Of a stretch of 64,000 nucleotides of DNA, positions 56,908 through 63,840 are shown in pieces. The notes beneath the pieces were generated by a model, which was not told the origin of the DNA, did no database searches, and was given only the letters and a program-made list of their open reading frames with translations. The stretch is from Bradyrhizobium hipponense. GTDB lineage: Bacteria > Pseudomonadota > Alphaproteobacteria > Rhizobiales > Xanthobacteraceae. The position numbers and the translations under genes were made by a program. The DNA lies in assembly GCF_008123965.1 (NCBI RefSeq), contig NZ_VSTH01000049.1, forward strand, positions 16,429 through 80,428, written 5' to 3'. Position 1 is the stretch's first letter, and the number at the start of each line of letters is the position of its first letter.

Positions 56908-57081
56908 ATGAGGATCGAATATCTCTCCGCGATTGTGATAGCTGTTCTTGCCGCTGGTACCTGGCTGGCAGTCAATTCTATCGGCTCGCTGCCTTCCGAA
57001 AAGCAGTCCACGCCGAACACGCAAGTGGCAGACCGACTAGCTGCCTCGGTCGATCCATTCTTGCTTCGGTCCGGTGGCTAA
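56908..57081 (+). CDS. Small membrane-anchored protein
   Basis: ATG at 56908 has GGAGG about nine bases upstream. The 57-residue product has one N-terminal membrane segment (about residues 5-25, YLSAIVIAVLAAGTWLAV) and a polar tail of 30 residues (SEKQSTPNTQVADRL). No family recognised. It belongs to a cluster of tiny membrane proteins in this part of the island. Confidence 0.45.
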   Translation: MRIEYLSAIVIAVLAAGTWLAVNSIGSLPSEKQSTPNTQVADRLAASVDPFLLRSGG

Positions 57082-57394
57082 CAGGCGGCGTTGCAGCCAA
57101 CGGTGCTTGCATCCAGCGGTAAGTGATTTCGCGCTGGAGTGGATTTTTATTCGCGCAGCAGCGATCTTGAGTTGTTTGACGAAGTCTTGTTGAAACAGAA
57201 GGCTGCTATATTAGATTTTAGGTAATTGGCCCTGATCTTTTTGCGCGGACAACCAAGTCACCCAATCGCGCAATTCCGACGCTCAAACGCAACGCTGTGA
57301 ATGGGCTCACATCGGGCAAGTGATCAACCGGCTAATATCATCCGAAAATTCGTGGTGGAACTTCTACAGTCATATTCAAACGACGGGGGCAACG
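57082..57394. other. AT-rich intergenic stretch
   Basis: I see no gene. The stretch is AT-richer than most of the window (for example around 57180-57235, GCTATATTAGATTTTAGG) and may hold a promoter for the downstream small genes, but no convincing -35/-10 pair with normal spacing was found. Confidence 0.35.
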
Positions 57395-57586
57395 ATGCCC
57401 GCCATATTCGACCTGCTTTATCGAGAATACTGCCGTGCCCGTCTCGCTGAAATGCGGAAACAGCTTCTGATCGCGGGTCAAAGTCCTGAAATCCCACAAG
57501 CGGATTGCGATGCCGACGCTGCCGATCAGAGTTGGGTTGATAGGATGGACAAACAGCACGAGATCAGTCACGAGCCGCCGAATTGA
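57395..57586 (+). CDS. Small hypothetical protein
   Basis: The ATG at 57395 (GGGGGC upstream) gives 63 residues: MPAIFDLLYREYCRARLAEM, then RKQLLIAGQSPEIPQA and an acidic C-terminal half. A start at 57320 is possible but less likely. The YREYCRARLAEMRKQLL segment is a pattern I associate with small Bradyrhizobium proteins of unknown role. Confidence 0.5.
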   Translation: MPAIFDLLYREYCRARLAEMRKQLLIAGQSPEIPQADCDADAADQSWVDRMDKQHEISHEPPN

Positions 57587-57659
57587 AGCGGCCACAAGAC
57601 AGAGGGCTCTCCTCGACGCCGCAGTGACTAACCAAGCGGCGACAGCTCGGGAGGCAACA

Positions 57660-57746
57660 ATGAACACGCCGGAATTGTATACTGCGACGATCGCTTGCGT
57701 CTCGTGCCTGACCATTGTCGCTTTAATGGCTGTCGGGGCTTGGTAG
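57660..57746 (+). CDS. Putative 28-residue membrane peptide
   Basis: GGGAGG lies six bases before the ATG at 57660. The whole product is MNTPELYTATIACVSCLTIV followed by eight more hydrophobic residues, one predicted membrane helix with two Cys. It is too short to assign, but a good ribosome site and membrane-helix composition support translation. Confidence 0.4.
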   Translation: MNTPELYTATIACVSCLTIVALMAVGAW

Positions 57747-58020
57747 GCGACGGGAGGGCACAGCGCTGGCGCGCGGCTGGAATGATCGCTCGATGCACAC
57801 TCCGCATCCGCTATTTCATGCACACTCATAAATCGAACTGCCGTTCACGCAACGAACCCCGGACCTCAATCGGTATCATCAATGCAAAATCGCAGCAAAG
57901 CGATGGATGCAATAGAACCAAAGTGCCCCAGTCTCCGGTTAGCCCATACATGCGACGATTGACTATCTTGCTCTTCCGGGATGAGGCTTGTCTGCTTCCC
58001 CAAAAGAGGAGGAAGCGGAC

Positions 58021-58212
58021 ATGAATGTGTTGACTGGAGTTGCGATGCTGGCAATCGCAGCGATCCTTGTTTATATCGGTCGTCCGAACAGAGCTGGCGA
58101 GCACCCAAAGTTCTTACGCTTTGAAGCGGCGCTGGTGCTTTATCCGCCGATCGTTTTGATTTTTGCTGGCCTTGGCGCTGCGGCTCTCATTTCAGGCCTG
58201 CTGACCAAATAG
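58021..58212 (+). CDS. Small two-helix membrane protein
   Basis: AGAGGAGG at 58004-58011 supports the ATG at 58021. The 63-residue product has two membrane segments (about 2-19 and 37-60) joined by a basic loop (GRPNRAGEHPKFLRFE). No family recognised. Several such proteins lie between 56.7 and 60.3 kb, around the NhaD gene. Confidence 0.55.
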   Translation: MNVLTGVAMLAIAAILVYIGRPNRAGEHPKFLRFEAALVLYPPIVLIFAGLGAAALISGLLTK

Positions 58213-58318
58213 TGCCGTCCGGTCTAGCGGAGGGATCGTGCGCCTAAATCCATCGTCTAAGCCCTGGATAGCCAAAAGCAGCTTGAGGGCACCGCACAAA
58301 TCAGGCTGATTTTACGCC

Positions 58319-58504
58319 ATGGAAGTCCCAGTCGCACCGCCAGTGCCGCCGCCTTGCCCGAAGTGCAGTGCGCTGCCCAAGTTTTTGCAGTCCGTTCTCG
58401 ACGGCCGCAGCGGTCGTAAGTTCCACATGTTCGAATGCCAATGCGGCGAACGGCTTTGGACGTCCGAGAAGGCTGGACCGGCAGATTTACTTGCTGGGCG
58501 CTGA
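58319..58504 (+). CDS. Small zinc-binding-like protein
   Basis: The 61-residue product reads PPPCPKCSALPKFLQSVLDG, then KFHMFECQCGERLWTSE. The C-x2-C ... C-x-C pattern spaced about 28 residues suggests a zinc knuckle. Similar proteins recur in Bradyrhizobium. No clear ribosome site, so the start is tentative. Its end overlaps the convergent membrane protein gene by 18 bases. Confidence 0.55.
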   Translation: MEVPVAPPVPPPCPKCSALPKFLQSVLDGRSGRKFHMFECQCGERLWTSEKAGPADLLAGR

Positions 58505-58702
58505 AGGGCGGGTCGGGGATGAATTGCTCAATCGGCTCGTCGCATTCGGTGACTTGCTCGGTGCACTCGCCCTTTCCCTCACTGCATACAAGTACAAGGC
58601 GACGATTAGCATCAGCACGGATACGACGCTGACAATCCACCCCACGGGGCCGTTCGCGCGCGAGCCCCATAGCGTTGGCCCATTCCCGTTTGGGTGAGGC
58701 AT
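58487..58702 (-). CDS. Small single-pass membrane protein
   Basis: CAGGAGG stands six bases before the ATG at 58702 (minus strand). The 71 residues have a Gly/Pro/Asn-rich start, one membrane helix (about 21-42, GWIVSVVSVLMLIVALYLYA) and a Ser/Pro-rich tail. Unknown family. It faces the NhaD gene across a 77-base gap, so promoters for both lie there. Confidence 0.55.
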   Translation of the reverse strand: MPHPNGNGPTLWGSRANGPVGWIVSVVSVLMLIVALYLYAVRERASAPSKSPNATSRLSNSSPTRPSAPSK

Positions 58703-58779
58703 TTTGTCCTCCTGAGCCGATAGTACCCGGTGCGCGGCCTTTCAGCACATGAGGCTTCTTAGCGCAGCCGGGTTCGTGC

Positions 58780-60093
58780 ATGATCTACGCGGAATTCGGA
58801 CTTCGGAGGGTTGTCTTGCTGCTCGCACTAACCGTCATTTTCGTTGTGGTCTATGCATGCATCGCCCTTGAGCACCCGATCAGGATAGAGAAGTCAGCTT
58901 CCGCCCTTTTTGGGGCCGGTCTGCTTTGGACAATCTATGCCGTGGGCGCAACTGACCACGAAGCCATCGTCCATCAACTAAGAGAGACCATAGGTTCGAC
59001 GGCAGGCATCATTTTCTTTTTGATGGGTGCCATGACCATTGTCGAGGTCATCGATGCCCACGACGGCTTCGAGATTATCACCTCGCAGATCAGGACGAAG
59101 AAACTGACCATGCTGATGTGGCTGGTCTGCGTTGTGACGTTCTTCTTGAGTGCGGTGCTCGACAATCTGACCACCACCATCGTCATGGTTTCCCTTATCC
59201 GGAAGATGCTGGACAAAGAAAATGACAGACTGCTGTTTGCATCAATGATTGTGATTGCCGCAAATGCCGGTGGCGCATGGTCGCCCATTGGAGACGTGAC
59301 CACCACCATGCTCTGGATCGGCGGCCAGATAACCCCTCTCGAAATCGTCAAAGCATTATTTCTGGCTTCCGTAGCGAACATGCTTGTCCCGCTGCTTGTG
59401 GTGAATTATCAGCTACGGGGGCGAACTTTCGCGATGCCAGAAATTGAGAGCAACGATCCTGTTACGCCCGCTTTCGAACGGAATGTGATGTTCACTCTGG
59501 GGGTTGCCATTCTCATCATGGTGCCAGCCTTTAAGGCTATTACCCACCTGCCACCTTTCATGGGCATTCTGTTTGGTCTGGGAACACTATGGATTGTTGG
59601 AGAAATCATCCATCGCGAGAAGCAGCCGCAAAAGCGACGGCAATTGACGGTCGCGCACGCGCTCACTCAGATCGACCTTAGCTCAATTGTCTTCTTCCTC
59701 GGCATCTTGCTGGCGGTGGCTACGCTGGAGCACACCAAGGTGCTTGCCGCGCTTGCCGCGTGGCTGGATCAGACGATCGGTCGCACCGACGTCATCGTCA
59801 TTGCGCTCGGGCTGATCAGCGCCATCGTCGACAACGTTCCCTTGGTTGCGGCAACGATGGGAATGTATGGGATCGCACAGTTTCCGCCAGATAGCTTTCT
59901 TTGGGAGTTCATCGCCTACTGTGCGGGCACGGGTGGGTCTATACTGGTCATCGGCTCGGCCGCAGGAGTTGCGGCAATGGGTCTCGAGAAAATTCAGTTC
60001 ATCTGGTACATGCGGAAGATTAGCGGGCTCGCACTCCTAGGGTATTTCGCAGGCGCTGCGATCTACGTCTTGCAGTACCGATTGCTTCAATAG
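58780..60093 (+). CDS. nhaD: NhaD-type sodium/proton antiporter
   Basis: The 437-residue inner-membrane protein has about twelve hydrophobic segments and the hallmarks of NhaD in the IT superfamily. These are IIFFLMGAMTIVEVIDAHDGF, SAVLDNLTTTIVMVSL (Asp128-Asn129), then IAANAGGAWSPIGDVTTTMLW at about 160-180, and the second half repeat SAIVDNVPLVAATMGM with GTGGSILVIGSAAG. It exchanges sodium or lithium for protons and would confer salt or alkaline tolerance. Codon use is markedly less GC-rich than the chromosome (29 G+C in 60 bases at 59161-59220), a sign of transfer. Confidence 0.9.
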   Translation: MIYAEFGLRRVVLLLALTVIFVVVYACIALEHPIRIEKSASALFGAGLLWTIYAVGATDHEAIVHQLRETIGSTAGIIFFLMGAMTIVEVIDAHDGFEIITSQIRTKKLTMLMWLVCVVTFFLSAVLDNLTTTIVMVSLIRKMLDKENDRLLFASMIVIAANAGGAWSPIGDVTTTMLWIGGQITPLEIVKALFLASVANMLVPLLVVNYQLRGRTFAMPEIESNDPVTPAFERNVMFTLGVAILIMVPAFKAITHLPPFMGILFGLGTLWIVGEIIHREKQPQKRRQLTVAHALTQIDLSSIVFFLGILLAVATLEHTKVLAALAAWLDQTIGRTDVIVIALGLISAIVDNVPLVAATMGMYGIAQFPPDSFLWEFIAYCAGTGGSILVIGSAAGVAAMGLEKIQFIWYMRKISGLALLGYFAGAAIYVLQYRLLQ

Positions 60094-60114
60094 GAGCAAT
60101 GGAGGAAATATCCG

Positions 60115-60294
60115 ATGATACCTGTTGTAGGTCCCATCCTAATTGTCGCGGCGGCAGCCTTTCTCTGGTACATGCTGCCGAAGCACGGCCGCCTCAATCG
60201 ATGGGCAACTGTCCCAGTAGTTGAAGACCTCATTCCGTTCGCAATTGTAGGCATGTTCGCCACAGGGTTGATCCTGACCATTTTCAGGGTGTAG
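60115..60294 (+). CDS. Small two-helix membrane protein downstream of nhaD
   Basis: GGAGG lies ten bases before the ATG at 60115, 21 bases after the nhaD stop. The 59-residue product begins MIPVVGPILIVAAAAFLWYM and has a second helix ending LILTIFRV; a short basic loop (PKHGRLNRW) joins them. It is probably co-transcribed with nhaD and could be an accessory subunit, but no family is recognised. Confidence 0.6.
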   Translation: MIPVVGPILIVAAAAFLWYMLPKHGRLNRWATVPVVEDLIPFAIVGMFATGLILTIFRV

Positions 60295-60325
60295 ATCAGG
60301 CGGGTGATCGGGATGGACTTGAGCC

Positions 60326-60605
60326 TCAACTAGCAGTGCTGGCGGCTCCGCGCGCTACGATTTGCAGCAATTCCTCCGGCAACGGCCGCTGCAATGCCTT
60401 CGCCTCGTCCCAAGACGCGCGCATCCAGACCTCGCGCTTCCTCGCGTGTCAGGATCACCGGCATTGCCTTCGGGTGGATCGGCTCGACCACGGCGTTCGG
60501 CGTGGTCGTCAGGAAGCCATAAACCTGATGCGGCCCGGGGATCGGCTTGGACTTCGTGCCCTGGTCGCGGTCCAGATACCATTTAATCCGAAAATATCGG
60601 TGCAT
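60326..60605 (-). pseudogene. Truncated, frameshifted SRAP (YedK/HMCES-type) peptidase remnant
   Basis: The frame from 60605 encodes GPHQVYGFLTTTPNAVVEPI and [15 protein letters not shown], the characteristic C-terminal part of SRAP proteins, which crosslink to abasic sites in single-stranded DNA. The alignment then continues in another frame as [20 protein letters not shown] then LLQIVARG, ending at 60326. The N-terminal half with the catalytic Cys2 is missing. It is therefore a decayed fragment with one frameshift near 60425 (SRAP proteins are about 220 residues). Confidence 0.8.
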
Positions 60606-60627
60606 CTAGGGCGGGAGTGCCTACAGT

Positions 60628-60642
60628 CACACAATTAGTGTG
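60628..60642. promoter_or_regulatory. Short inverted repeat upstream of the GrlR-like gene
   Basis: CACACAATTAGTGTG is a perfect 5+5+5 inverted repeat 52 bases before the start at 60694. It may be an operator for the two-gene unit. Confidence 0.35.
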
Positions 60643-60693
60643 CTAGGGGAACCCAAGGGCAGCGGGCCCGGCGGGGGATGGGAGAACTAAACA

Positions 60694-61038
60694 ATGGCGA
60701 AGGCGCTTTACGTCGCCTACTTCACCGGCGTCGCAGGTCAGAGCATTGGCCTTTTCTATATCGGCGACGGAATGCTTGTCGGTGTCGACGTCGCAACGAT
60801 GCAATATGACGGCTCCTATCAGGCCAATCGCGATGGCAGTCTAGAAGGCGTAGTCGAATATGTGCTTCCTGCCGGAGCCCCGCTTATCACCGGAGCGCCA
60901 GCGGGCGTTGCTCCGACCAGGGTCTCGGTGGAACTCAAACTTCCAGCCGATTTTGCTGATGGCCGCGTCATAACAATCGAGACGCCACTCGGGCCTGTGA
61001 ATGCGAAATTTGAAAAGGTCAAGGATATCCCGTCATGA
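60694..61038 (+). CDS. GrlR-like small regulatory-domain protein
   Basis: The 114-residue soluble protein opens MAKALYVAYFTGVAGQSIGL and continues FYIGDGMLVGVDVATMQYDGSYQ, LPAGAPLITG and TIETPLGPVNAKFEKV. The succession of a short strand, an x-G-D-G-x turn and a Y-D-G-S-Y block resembles the lipocalin-like GrlR fold, a small regulator known from type III secretion control. The resemblance is by pattern only. GATGGGAGAA precedes the start. Its stop overlaps the next ATG by four bases, so the two are coupled. Confidence 0.5.
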   Translation: MAKALYVAYFTGVAGQSIGLFYIGDGMLVGVDVATMQYDGSYQANRDGSLEGVVEYVLPAGAPLITGAPAGVAPTRVSVELKLPADFADGRVITIETPLGPVNAKFEKVKDIPS

Positions 61039-61637
61039 ATTGCCCCGAGGGCTTCTGGTGCATGCAATTCAAGGACTGGCTCAACGTCGCAATCCTTATC
61101 ATCACAGCCATTGCAATTGTCGTCGGCCCGATCGTGGCCGTTCAGATTACGCTTCGCTTTGAGGAAAAGCGGGAGAAGCGCCGCAGGAAATACGATACGT
61201 TCCACGCGCTCATGAGGACGCGGCGGGTGACGCTTTCGCCCGATCATGTCACAGCGCTCAATGTGATCCAGACCGAATTTCACGACGATGACAGGGTAAT
61301 CACCGCTTACAAGAAATACATCGACAACCTAGGAGGCCCGGCATTGCCGCCGGGATCAACAACCGAGGCTATTCGCCATTTCGTTGACGAGCGCGACGAT
61401 GCGTTCAACGAGATGATGTTTGAGATTGGGAAGCATTTGGGCTTCGCGCTCGATAAGCGTGAGCTTGCGAAATACTCTTACGCACCGCAGGGCTGGGTCA
61501 ACATCGAAGCCGAACAGAATGCTATGCGACAATTCGCATTGGAGTTACTGCAGGGCAAGCGACCATTGCCGATCACGCCATTCCAGCCGAGCCCCTCGGC
61601 AAATAAATTCCCACCGCCGCCATCGACGCCCCGCTGA
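61035..61637 (+). CDS. DUF6680 membrane-anchored protein
   Basis: The 200-residue protein has one membrane helix (about 14-40, around ILIITAIAIVVGPIVAVQIT). A charged juxtamembrane segment (RFEEKREKRRRKYDTF) follows, then a cytoplasmic domain with ALMRTRRVTLSPDHVTALNV, FHDDDRVITAYKKYID and QNAMRQFALELLQGKRPLPI. These features match DUF6680, a family without assigned function. It is translationally coupled to the GrlR-like gene and sits next to the integrase, a usual place for island cargo, including defence genes. Confidence 0.75.
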   Translation: MNCPEGFWCMQFKDWLNVAILIITAIAIVVGPIVAVQITLRFEEKREKRRRKYDTFHALMRTRRVTLSPDHVTALNVIQTEFHDDDRVITAYKKYIDNLGGPALPPGSTTEAIRHFVDERDDAFNEMMFEIGKHLGFALDKRELAKYSYAPQGWVNIEAEQNAMRQFALELLQGKRPLPITPFQPSPSANKFPPPPSTPR

Positions 61638-61774
61638 AAGCAGCTTCGCAAATGCGTCGAGGAAGTGATCGAGATGGTCATGGCATCATCACCGCGTCCC
61701 TCGACGCGACCGCGCACGGATTGCGTGCAGCACGCCTAACCACTCCATTTCCACAGCGACAGCGATCGGCCCAC

Positions 61775-61809
61775 AAAATTAGCCCGACCCCGGCGAGGCG
61801 GGATCGGGC
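61775..61809 (-). terminator. Intrinsic terminator of the integrase gene
   Basis: GCCCGACCCCG (61782-61792) pairs with CGGGATCGGGC (61799-61809) over eleven base pairs including one G-U, with a six-base loop. On the minus strand it is followed by AATTTT. It is about 30 bases beyond the integrase stop. Confidence 0.8.
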
Positions 61810-61837
61810 CGACGATCAGGCGATCAGGGTGCGGCTG

Positions 61838-63238
61838 TCAGGCGACGAGCCGCAGGCCGGTTTCCGGTTGCTTGGTTGGTGCAGGCTCGGCGATGATCCG
61901 CCGCAGTTCGGCGGCCCACGCCTGCAAGACTTCCCGCTTCTCTTTCACGTCGCGATCCTCGGCGTGGACATAGTGCTTGCCGGTGACGGGTGGTAGCTTG
62001 ATCCCGTCCTCCGTCGTCACGCGATGATCCAAGCAAAGCGCAATCTTCGTCATCGGCTGACCGATCCGACGTGCCCAGCTTGCCGCTGTCCGCCGCAGAT
62101 CGTGTGGCGTGAACGGCTTCAACCCGAGCAACTGGCAGATGCCGGGCGTCCTCACCTTGCCTTTTCGCTTGTCACCACGCAGCGCGTCAGCCATCGCTTT
62201 GCGGTGCATCGGCTTGTTGTCGAGCGGGCTGGCAAATACGAAATCCTTGTTGTTGCCCTTCAAGGCCTCCTTGGTGATCTCCACCGCGAGGCTCGACAGC
62301 GGCTGTTGGATATCGCGCCGCTTCTTGACCCGCTTCAGTGGCACGTCGAGGCGCGGCTGCTCGCCGTCGAGGTCGATCAGTTTGCGGTGCGCGCCGAGTA
62401 GCTCGGCCGAGCGCAGCATGGTGGCCAGTTCGAACTTGAGTGCCAGCCGGGTCCTGCGGTCCCATGACGCCATCAGGTCGTCTCGGTCGAGGCCGTGCCA
62501 GAAAATCCTGATCTCGTCCTCGGTCAGCACGCGGGTGCGCGGATGCTCCGGGTCGAGCGGCTCCAGATCACTGCAAGGGTTGGCGGCGATGTACTCGCGC
62601 CGCAATGCCCATCGGAACATGCCCGACGCCGCCTTGCGCATGTGACGCGCATTGCTGACCGACGGCTTGCCGCCGTGCCGACCCGCCACGATGTCGTCCG
62701 ACAAAGCCTGAATGTCGCCTCGGGTGACGTCGGCTGCGATCTTCCGGCCCAGCTTCGAGCCGATGAAGCGGCGCAAATGGCTCGCGGTGTTCTCCCAGCT
62801 TTCCAGCCGGGGCCGCATCTCGCCGTCCGCCTTGCGAACCGGCGTCTGCATCCACTCGATCCGCTCCTCGATGATCTCATTGACGGTCTTGCCCCGCTTC
62901 GCCTGCCGCTCTTTCCGGTCGCGGAAGGTTTCAGCGATCGCCGCAGCACCTGTGCCCCTCAGGCCATAGACCTTGCTCCGGGCGTCATCGACGGCGAAGG
63001 TCTCGGGGTTATATACGCCGAGCCAGCCGGTGCGCTGCTTGCCGGTCTCCGGATCGGTGAACTTAAACGAGAAGGTCGCCACGCCCGCCGTAGTGATGCT
63101 GACATAAAGGCCGGGGCATTTGCGGTCGTAGAATTTGACCCGTTTGGGCACCCGCTTTTCGCAAAGGCGATTGGTCAGGATGATGCTGCCGTTGCGGGCG
63201 CGCTTGCCAGCGGGGTCAGCGGTGATGGTAGTATCCAT
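61838..63238 (-). CDS. int: Tyrosine-recombinase integrase
   Basis: The 466-residue enzyme should integrate and excise the island. The N-terminal arm-binding domain (about 20-110) shows VKFYDRKCPGLYVSITTAGV and TGWLGVYNP, as in DUF4102-type prophage and ICE integrases. A core-binding helical region follows (about 115-225). The catalytic domain has Arg276 (ATMLRSAELLG), His379-x-x-Arg382 (TPHDLRRTAASW), His405 (CLDHRVT) and nucleophile Tyr423 (GKHYVHAED). It is complete. It lies 203 bases from the right 14-bp repeat, the usual distance to an attachment site. Confidence 0.95.
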   Translation of the reverse strand: MDTTITADPAGKRARNGSIILTNRLCEKRVPKRVKFYDRKCPGLYVSITTAGVATFSFKFTDPETGKQRTGWLGVYNPETFAVDDARSKVYGLRGTGAAAIAETFRDRKERQAKRGKTVNEIIEERIEWMQTPVRKADGEMRPRLESWENTASHLRRFIGSKLGRKIAADVTRGDIQALSDDIVAGRHGGKPSVSNARHMRKAASGMFRWALRREYIAANPCSDLEPLDPEHPRTRVLTEDEIRIFWHGLDRDDLMASWDRRTRLALKFELATMLRSAELLGAHRKLIDLDGEQPRLDVPLKRVKKRRDIQQPLSSLAVEITKEALKGNNKDFVFASPLDNKPMHRKAMADALRGDKRKGKVRTPGICQLLGLKPFTPHDLRRTAASWARRIGQPMTKIALCLDHRVTTEDGIKLPPVTGKHYVHAEDRDVKEKREVLQAWAAELRRIIAEPAPTKQPETGLRLVA

Positions 63239-63284
63239 TTCGGTTTCGGCTCCTAAGGCTTGAGACCAAAGGGCTCGGCTTTGG

Positions 63285-63332
63285 GACTTTCAGTTTGTCG
63301 TGCGGACGCTGAAAGTCTTAGGGCCGGGCCCT
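63285..63332. promoter_or_regulatory. Inverted repeats upstream of the integrase
   Basis: GACTTTCAG (63285-63293) is mirrored by CTGAAAGTC (63309-63317) with a 15-base spacer. AGGGCCGGGCCCT (63320-63332) is a perfect palindrome beside it. They lie between the integrase start and attR and could be arm-type binding sites or operators for integrase autoregulation. Confidence 0.45.
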
Positions 63333-63440
63333 AGATTTGGCGAAGCCCGCCGAAGCGCCCCGAAACAGGCTAGTCGAAAAGGGCTTGTTTTAAAGGGTTT
63401 TGTTGGTTTCAGCCGGTTTCACCGGATGCCAAAATATAGA

Positions 63441-63454
63441 CGTGTGGTCCTGGC
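63441..63454. repeat. Putative right attachment site (attR core)
   Basis: CGTGTGGTCCTGGC matches attL (48709-48722) exactly and begins the right half of the interrupted dispersed repeat. It lies about 200 bases upstream of the integrase start. Confidence 0.7.
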
Positions 63455-63840
63455 CGTCGTTGCTACGGTCAAGCTTTTCGCGGAGGCGTTAGCGAGCCCA
63501 ACCGAGCGGACTGCGTCGTCAATTCGCGGGGGCGAGGGAGGCCAGAAGGAACTCGGCTCCCGGGAGAGCACGGCATAAGCCGTCAAGCCACTGCGCAGGG
63601 AAGGCCGAGTGTTCGGCGACACCTGTATGCTGCTGTGCGGTTTTTCTGCGTGTGCTTTTCGCGCAGCGGACCGCGGGTGCCCGCCGGCACCCGGTCTTCC
63701 CTGCGCCCTTGGCTTTCAGAGGGTGAAGCGACCAAGCAAAGCTCGGGCGAAACGCGCCGCGAGAACGCGAAGGCTGAATTGGACGTAGATTTGCAACAAG
63801 CACCAATCCATTACCGTCACCCCCGCGCAATGGCGAAGCC
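63441..63840. repeat. Right half of the interrupted Bradyrhizobium dispersed repeat
   Basis: From CGTGTGGTCCTGGC the sequence continues GTCGTTGCTACGGTCAAG, then GGCTCCCGGGAGAGCACGG, CATAAGCCGTCAAGCC and CTGCGCAGGGAAGGCCG, and later CCGGTCTTCCCTGCGCCC. I recall this as the 3' half of the same long repeated element whose 5' half is at 48413-48722. CTGCGCAGGGAAG and CTTCCCTGCGC form long stem arms. No gene is present. Confidence 0.7.

Larger units (their letters stand above)
48709..63454. mobile_element. 14.7-kb integrated genomic island (satellite-like or plasmid-like)
   Basis: The element is delimited by a 14-bp direct repeat. Contents from left to right: a leftward regulator operon (AlpA, winged-helix protein, unknown protein); a control region with palindromes; a rightward operon ending in a primase-polymerase/RepA-like ATPase; an iteron-like array; two conserved unknown genes; cargo (small membrane proteins, NhaD, SRAP remnant, GrlR-like/DUF6680 pair); and a leftward tyrosine integrase. 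No capsid, portal, terminase, relaxase or type IV secretion genes were recognised. The layout with int at one end, AlpA and a primase-helicase recalls phage satellites of Gram-negative bacteria, but packaging functions are missing. Confidence 0.8.

Noticed and set aside
57695..58024. 109-codon frame ending in an ATGA overlap with the gene at 58021
   Set aside because: The overlap is suggestive, but the encoded sequence is low-order, rich in Arg/Ser/Cys, with no ribosome site at any internal start.
48709..63454. Calling the island a complete prophage or a conjugative element
   Set aside because: No terminase, portal, capsid, tail, relaxase or type IV secretion gene can be recognised; only integration, regulation and replication functions are visible.
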